From NCBI RefSeq assembly GCF_017491605.1, contig NZ_JAFGYY010000022.1, positions 1-64,000 of the forward strand: DNA of 64,000 bases, given 5' to 3'. The notes under the pieces are model-generated. The model ran no database searches, was not told where the DNA came from, and was given only the letters and a program-made list of their open reading frames with translations. Below are positions 60,581 to 64,000 of this stretch, piece by piece (the first letter of the stretch is position 1; the number at the start of each line of letters is the position of its first letter). Position numbers and translations under genes: made by a program. This stretch comes from Pseudomonas sp. 30_B. GTDB taxonomy: Bacteria > Pseudomonadota > Gammaproteobacteria > Pseudomonadales > Pseudomonadaceae.

Positions 60581-60961
60581 ATGTTCGCAAGACTCAAGCA
60601 GTGGGCCCGCTCGATCAAACGGCAAACCATGATCCTGTGGTTCTGCTGGAAGCACCCGGAAACGCCCCTGCCGGTCAAGCTGCTGTGCCTGCTGGTGGTT
60701 TCCTACGCGCTGAGCCCCATCGATCTGATACCGGACTTCATTCCCGTGCTGGGACTGCTGGATGACCTGCTGATCCTGCCGGCGTCCATCTGGCTGATCA
60801 TTCGCCTCGTACCCGCGCAGGTGTATGCCGCAAGCAAGCTCCAGGCGGATGAATTCGAGCGCGCCAGCTCGCAGCGCCCCCGCAGCAAGGCGGCCGCCGT
60901 GGTGATCGTGGCGATCTGGCTGTTGCTGGCCGTGCTCTACTACCGGTGGCTGTGGCGCTAG
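60581..60961 (+). CDS. DUF1232 (YkvA-type) small membrane protein
   Basis: 126 residues. The block SYALSPIDLIPDFIPVLGLL then DDLLILPASIWLIIRLVP is the DUF1232/YkvA signature, a small inner-membrane domain of unknown function, followed by a basic linker and a C-terminal helix (VVIVAIWLLLAVLYYRWLW). It lies 61 bp after the preceding small membrane protein and ends 1 bp from the convergent protease gene. Confidence 0.85.
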   Translation: MFARLKQWARSIKRQTMILWFCWKHPETPLPVKLLCLLVVSYALSPIDLIPDFIPVLGLLDDLLILPASIWLIIRLVPAQVYAASKLQADEFERASSQRPRSKAAAVVIVAIWLLLAVLYYRWLWR

Positions 60962-60962
60962 G

Positions 60963-61502
60963 TCAGACCTGGCACTTCGGCTGCTGGGTGAAGGTCCGCC
61001 GTACGTCGACCGGGCCCACGTGTTCCAGGGTCTTACGACCGATCAGCACCGGGTAGATCATGTTCTTGCGGTCGCGCAGCGAGAATTCTTCGTCGAGCAT
61101 CTGGTTGCCGAGGCAGATCTGCATCGACACCACCGGCCGGTGGTCCACGCCGCCAGCGCCGCGAACCTTCACCTTGCGCAGGACGGGACGGGCGTACTCC
61201 TGTACGGATTCATCCCCGGTGTCGCTGTTCTTCGCCACGACCTTGAAACGCACCCACTTCTTGCCGTCCTTGTCGAAGTATTCGATGTCCTTGGCGTCCA
61301 TCGACGAGGTGAGCGCGCCGGTGTCCAGCTTGGCCTTGACCGGGACGCCCTCGGGATAGATTTTCGCCTCTTCGATCCAGCCGCGCACCGGCAGGTCTTC
61401 CGAGTGGGCCTTCATCGGAGTGGCAAGCGCCAGCAGGAGCATGGCGGCAGAGAGGGAATTGATCGGCACGGCAATGACTCGTCGGTTGACTGTATGCCTC
61501 AT
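60963..61502 (-). CDS. Exported retropepsin-like aspartic protease (RimB / ATP-dependent zinc protease family)
   Basis: 179 residues from the ATG at 61502, in preference to a TTG two codons earlier. A signal peptide (SLSAAMLLLALATPMKA) is followed by AKLDTGALTSSMDA with the catalytic D60-T-G, and later YPVLIGRKTLE. This is the DUF785 / RimB-like family, once annotated as zinc protease but carrying a retropepsin-type DTG. The short form, without an ATP-grasp partner, would act in the periplasm. Possible client unknown. Confidence 0.82.
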   Translation of the reverse strand: MRHTVNRRVIAVPINSLSAAMLLLALATPMKAHSEDLPVRGWIEEAKIYPEGVPVKAKLDTGALTSSMDAKDIEYFDKDGKKWVRFKVVAKNSDTGDESVQEYARPVLRKVKVRGAGGVDHRPVVSMQICLGNQMLDEEFSLRDRKNMIYPVLIGRKTLEHVGPVDVRRTFTQQPKCQV

Positions 61503-61580
61503 GATCAAGTCCGGGATGTCAAAGACGAGTCAAACGCAGGTCAAGAAAACGGATGACTCGTACGCAGTGCTTTACGCCGA

Positions 61581-62339
61581 TCACCAGGCGGTGAAGCCGC
61601 CATCAATGGTCAGGGCCTGGCCGGTGACGAAGCGCGACGCCGGCGAACACAGCCACATGACCGCGCTGGCAATGTCGTCCGGCTCGCCGAGGCGACCCAT
61701 GGGCGTGGCCATCTTGAGGCTCTCCATGGCGTCCTGGACGTCCGCGCGATTGGTGATCGCAGTGTTGGCAATGCCACCGGGGCAAACCGCGTTGACCCGG
61801 ATGCCGGCGGTGGCGTAATCCAGCGCAACGGAGCGCGTCAGCCCAAGCACGCCCGACTTCGACGCGGAGTACGCGGAGAGGCCAGGGCCGCTGACCACGC
61901 CCATGATCGACGAGGTGTTGACGATGCTGCCGCCACCCTGCTTGAGCATTTGCGCGCATTCGTACTTCAGGCACAGCCACACGCCCTTAAGGTTGACCCC
62001 GATGGCGCGGTCCCACTCCTCTTCCGGCAACTCGGCCACCGGCCGGCCGCGCTGGGCGATACCGGCGTTGTTGAAAGCGCAGTCGATCCGACCGAACCTG
62101 CGCACCGCCTCGCTCACCATGTGCTCGACGTCGGCGCTGCGGGAAACGTCCGTGCGAACGAACACCACCTCGCCGCCTCCCGCCGCGGACACGGCATGGG
62201 CGGTTTCCTCGCCGCTGACGGTTTCGATATCGGCCAGCACCAGGTGCGCGCCCGCCTCGGCGAACCGCAGCGCGGTCTGCCGGCCGAGGCCGGTGGAAGC
62301 GCCCGTCACTATTACGACCTTGCCTGCGAAGTCTGTCAT
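61581..62339 (-). CDS. Short-chain dehydrogenase/reductase
   Basis: 252 residues from an ATG with GGAGAG at 5 nt. Motifs: TGASTGLG (12-19), NNAGIAQRG (about 90), SIVNTSSIMG, Y-x3-K as AYSASK, and the terminal VTGQALTIDGGFTAW. This is a classical, probably NAD(H)-dependent, SDR of the glucose-dehydrogenase/FabG type. It is monocistronic; substrate unknown and there is no link to the sulfatase locus by position. Confidence 0.9.
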   Translation of the reverse strand: MTDFAGKVVIVTGASTGLGRQTALRFAEAGAHLVLADIETVSGEETAHAVSAAGGGEVVFVRTDVSRSADVEHMVSEAVRRFGRIDCAFNNAGIAQRGRPVAELPEEEWDRAIGVNLKGVWLCLKYECAQMLKQGGGSIVNTSSIMGVVSGPGLSAYSASKSGVLGLTRSVALDYATAGIRVNAVCPGGIANTAITNRADVQDAMESLKMATPMGRLGEPDDIASAVMWLCSPASRFVTGQALTIDGGFTAW

Positions 62340-62674
62340 TCCGCTCTCCAGATGAAGTCCGTGGTGGTGTCGGCACGGCAGGCTCGGGTGTGCAGAAAGC
62401 CAGGGAGACAGGCTGCTCGATCAGGAAGGCGCTACGCGTGCGGCAGCCAACATAGGGGCTGGCCGAGGCACCCCACATCCCCCGATCAGACTACCCAAGG
62501 CCCCGCGGCCAGCAGGCGCCCAAATACGCCATGCCGAGAAAAACGCTCTGCGTACCCGGAATCTGCGGAAAGTGGATAGAACGAAGGCCCGGCTCTCCCC
62601 AACACTAGCCATGCGTCGCCCCATATGCGGTCGACTTCCTTCCTGTGCGTTCCATCCAACCATTAGAGGCTTGC
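62340..62674. other. Divergent intergenic region, no gene seen
   Basis: About 335 bp between the SDR (minus) and the gamma-glutamylpolyamine synthetase gene (plus). Small frames only. It should hold promoters for both; no site recognised with confidence. Confidence 0.45.
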
Positions 62675-64000
62675 ATGAGCACCCCCGCCGATCAGCTGAG
62701 TTCCTGGCTGAAGCAACACCAGATCACCGAAGTCGAGTGCGTCGTCAGTGACATGACCGGTATCGCCCGCGGCAAGATTTCCCCGACCAACAAGTTCCTC
62801 GGCGAGGGAGGCATGCGCCTCCCCGAGAGTGTGCTGTTGCAGACCGTCACCGGGGACTATGTCGACGACGATATCTACTACGACCTGCTGGACGAAGCGG
62901 ACATCGATATGGTCTGCCGTCCCGATCCGGACGCGGTGTTCGTGGTGCCCTGGGCGATCGAGCCGACCGCGATGGTGTTCCATGACACTTACGACAAGTA
63001 CGGCAACCCCGTGGAGCTGTCGCCGCGCAACGTGCTCAAGCGCGTACTGAAGCTGTACGCGGACAAGGGCTGGAACCCCATCGTCGCGCCGGAAATGGAG
63101 TTCTACCTGACCAAGCGCAGCAGCGACCCGGACTTCCCGCTGGAAGCCCCGGTAGGCCGTTCCGGCCGTCCGGAAAGCGGTCGCCAGAGCTTCTCCATCG
63201 ACGCGGCCAACGAATTCGACCCGCTGTTCGAAGACGTCTACGACTGGTGCGAAGCCCAGGGCCTGGACCTGGACACCCTGATCCACGAAGACGGCCCGGC
63301 GCAGATGGAAATCAACTTCCGTCATGGCGACGCCCTGAGCCTCGCGGACCAGATCACCGTGTTCAAGCGCAGCATGCGCGAAGCCGCGCTCAAGCACGAC
63401 GTGGCGGCGACCTTCATGGCCAAGCCGATCACCGACGAGCCGGGCAGCGCCATGCACATCCACCAGAGCGTGCTGGACATCAAGACGGGCAAGAACATCT
63501 TCGCCAACGTCGACGGCACCATGAGCGAGCTGTTCCTGCACTACATCGGCGGTCTGCAGAAGTACATCCCGAAAGTGCTGCCGATGTTCGCGCCGAACGT
63601 GAACTCCTTCCGCCGCTTCCTGCCGGACACCTCCGCGCCGGTGAACGTCGAGTGGGGCGTGGAGAACCGCACCGTCGGCCTGCGCGTACCCGCAGCCTCG
63701 CCGGAAGCCATGCGCGTGGAAAACCGCCTGCCGGGCGCCGACGCCAACCCTTACCTGGCACTGGCCGCCAGCCTGCTCTGCGGCTACCTGGGCATGGTCG
63801 AGCAGATCGACCCCAGCGCTCCGGTCGAGGGCCGCGCCTACGAGCGCCGCAACCTGCGCCTGCCGATCACCATCGAGGACGCGCTGGCGCACATGGAAGA
63901 GTGCCAGGTGCTGGAAGAGTACCTGGGGCGCAAGTTCGTCCAGGGCTACGTCGCGGTGAAGCGCGCCGAGCACGAGAATTTCAAGCGTGTGATCAGCTCC
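62675..64000 (+). CDS. spuB: Glutamine-synthetase-family gamma-glutamylpolyamine synthetase, truncated by the window edge
   Basis: An open frame of 442 codons from an ATG with TAGAGG at 5-6 nt, still open at the right edge. GS beta-grasp start (ITEVECVVSDMTGIARGK), MEFYL, IHEDGPAQMEINFRHGD, MAKPITDEPGSAMHIHQS, and NRTVGLRVPAA follow the GlnA-like order. The sequence resembles SpuB/PauA enzymes of Pseudomonas, which ligate glutamate to putrescine or spermidine; related proteins end about 12 residues later, so little is missing. Symbol by resemblance, to be confirmed with flanking sequence. Its polyamine link recalls the PotE-like gene at 17-18 kb. Confidence 0.88.
   Translation, partial: MSTPADQLSSWLKQHQITEVECVVSDMTGIARGKISPTNKFLGEGGMRLPESVLLQTVTGDYVDDDIYYDLLDEADIDMVCRPDPDAVFVVPWAIEPTAMVFHDTYDKYGNPVELSPRNVLKRVLKLYADKGWNPIVAPEMEFYLTKRSSDPDFPLEAPVGRSGRPESGRQSFSIDAANEFDPLFEDVYDWCEAQGLDLDTLIHEDGPAQMEINFRHGDALSLADQITVFKRSMREAALKHDVAATFMAKPITDEPGSAMHIHQSVLDIKTGKNIFANVDGTMSELFLHYIGGLQKYIPKVLPMFAPNVNSFRRFLPDTSAPVNVEWGVENRTVGLRVPAASPEAMRVENRLPGADANPYLALAASLLCGYLGMVEQIDPSAPVEGRAYERRNLRLPITIEDALAHMEECQVLEEYLGRKFVQGYVAVKRAEHENFKRVISS

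Noticed and set aside
1..64000. CRISPR array, tRNA genes, prophage or intact insertion sequence
   Set aside because: No regular spacer-repeat pattern, no cloverleaf with a CCA-like end, no phage structural or integrase gene and no complete transposase were seen.

Overview
The window is GC-rich, densely packed proteobacterial DNA that looks like a chromosome of Pseudomonas in the broad sense (P. aeruginosa / P. citronellolis / P. nitroreducens type). The basis is the gene families present (SpuB-type gamma-glutamylpolyamine synthetase, PqiABC with a split PqiA, SlyB, DUF3313 lipoproteins, DUF1302/DUF1329 envelope proteins), REP-type intergenic repeats, and an rRNA-type promoter firing off the left edge. 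The species cannot be fixed from sequence alone.

Layout. 1-2.2 kb: a strong stringent-type promoter pointing out of the window, a secreted protein of unknown function and a DUF3313 lipoprotein. 2.3-9 kb: a tightly spaced operon of a KefB/C-type antiporter, an AI-2E-family permease and a three-part efflux system (NodT-type outer-membrane lipoprotein, HlyD-type adaptor, DUF2955/FUSC-like inner-membrane protein), closed by a bidirectional terminator shared with a convergent SulP transporter. 10.8-13 kb: a scar of foreign or decayed DNA (IS5-family remnant, truncated LysE-like exporter, Fe(II)/2OG-type oxygenase, truncated LuxR remnant). 13-16 kb: an FAD oxidoreductase divergent from an intact LuxR-type regulator. 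16.2-18.5 kb: a PotE-like antiporter overlapping a periplasmic binding protein. 18.7-27.4 kb: DUF2252 protein, Dyp-type peroxidase, pqiAABC, a FadL-type porin and a SlyB-type lipoprotein.

The most interesting part is 27.5-54 kb, a large catabolic-looking locus. An AraC regulator (minus strand) faces a plus-strand series: acyl-CoA dehydrogenase, saccharopine-dehydrogenase-like reductase, acyl-CoA ligase, thiolase, small membrane protein, SDR, cupin, secreted serine-type sulfatase, second SDR, and a radical-SAM sulfatase maturase. After a convergent tyrosine-phosphatase-like gene, a minus-strand series encodes an envelope module (DUF1302 barrel, DUF1329, YCF48-like propeller, MMPL/RND transporter) plus a thiolase homologue that has lost its catalytic Cys, followed upstream by a MalT-type LuxR regulator and a DUF1254/DUF1214 secreted protein. 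My reading (inference) is a system that takes up, desulfates, CoA-activates and beta-oxidises a hydrophobic, possibly sulfated, substrate. AAN-repeat motifs of the kind bound by Hfq/Crc sit next to several start codons, suggesting catabolite repression.

54-64 kb is ordinary accessory/housekeeping DNA: an AraC regulator, a second DUF3313 lipoprotein beside a DUF1214 remnant, a K+ channel-like protein, a DUF1275 membrane protein, a YkgJ-type Cys-cluster protein with a tiny upstream ORF, a block of REPs and nested hairpins, small membrane proteins, a retropepsin-like protease, an SDR, and a glutamine-synthetase-family gene cut by the right edge just before its expected stop. No tRNA, rRNA gene body, CRISPR array or intact transposon was seen.
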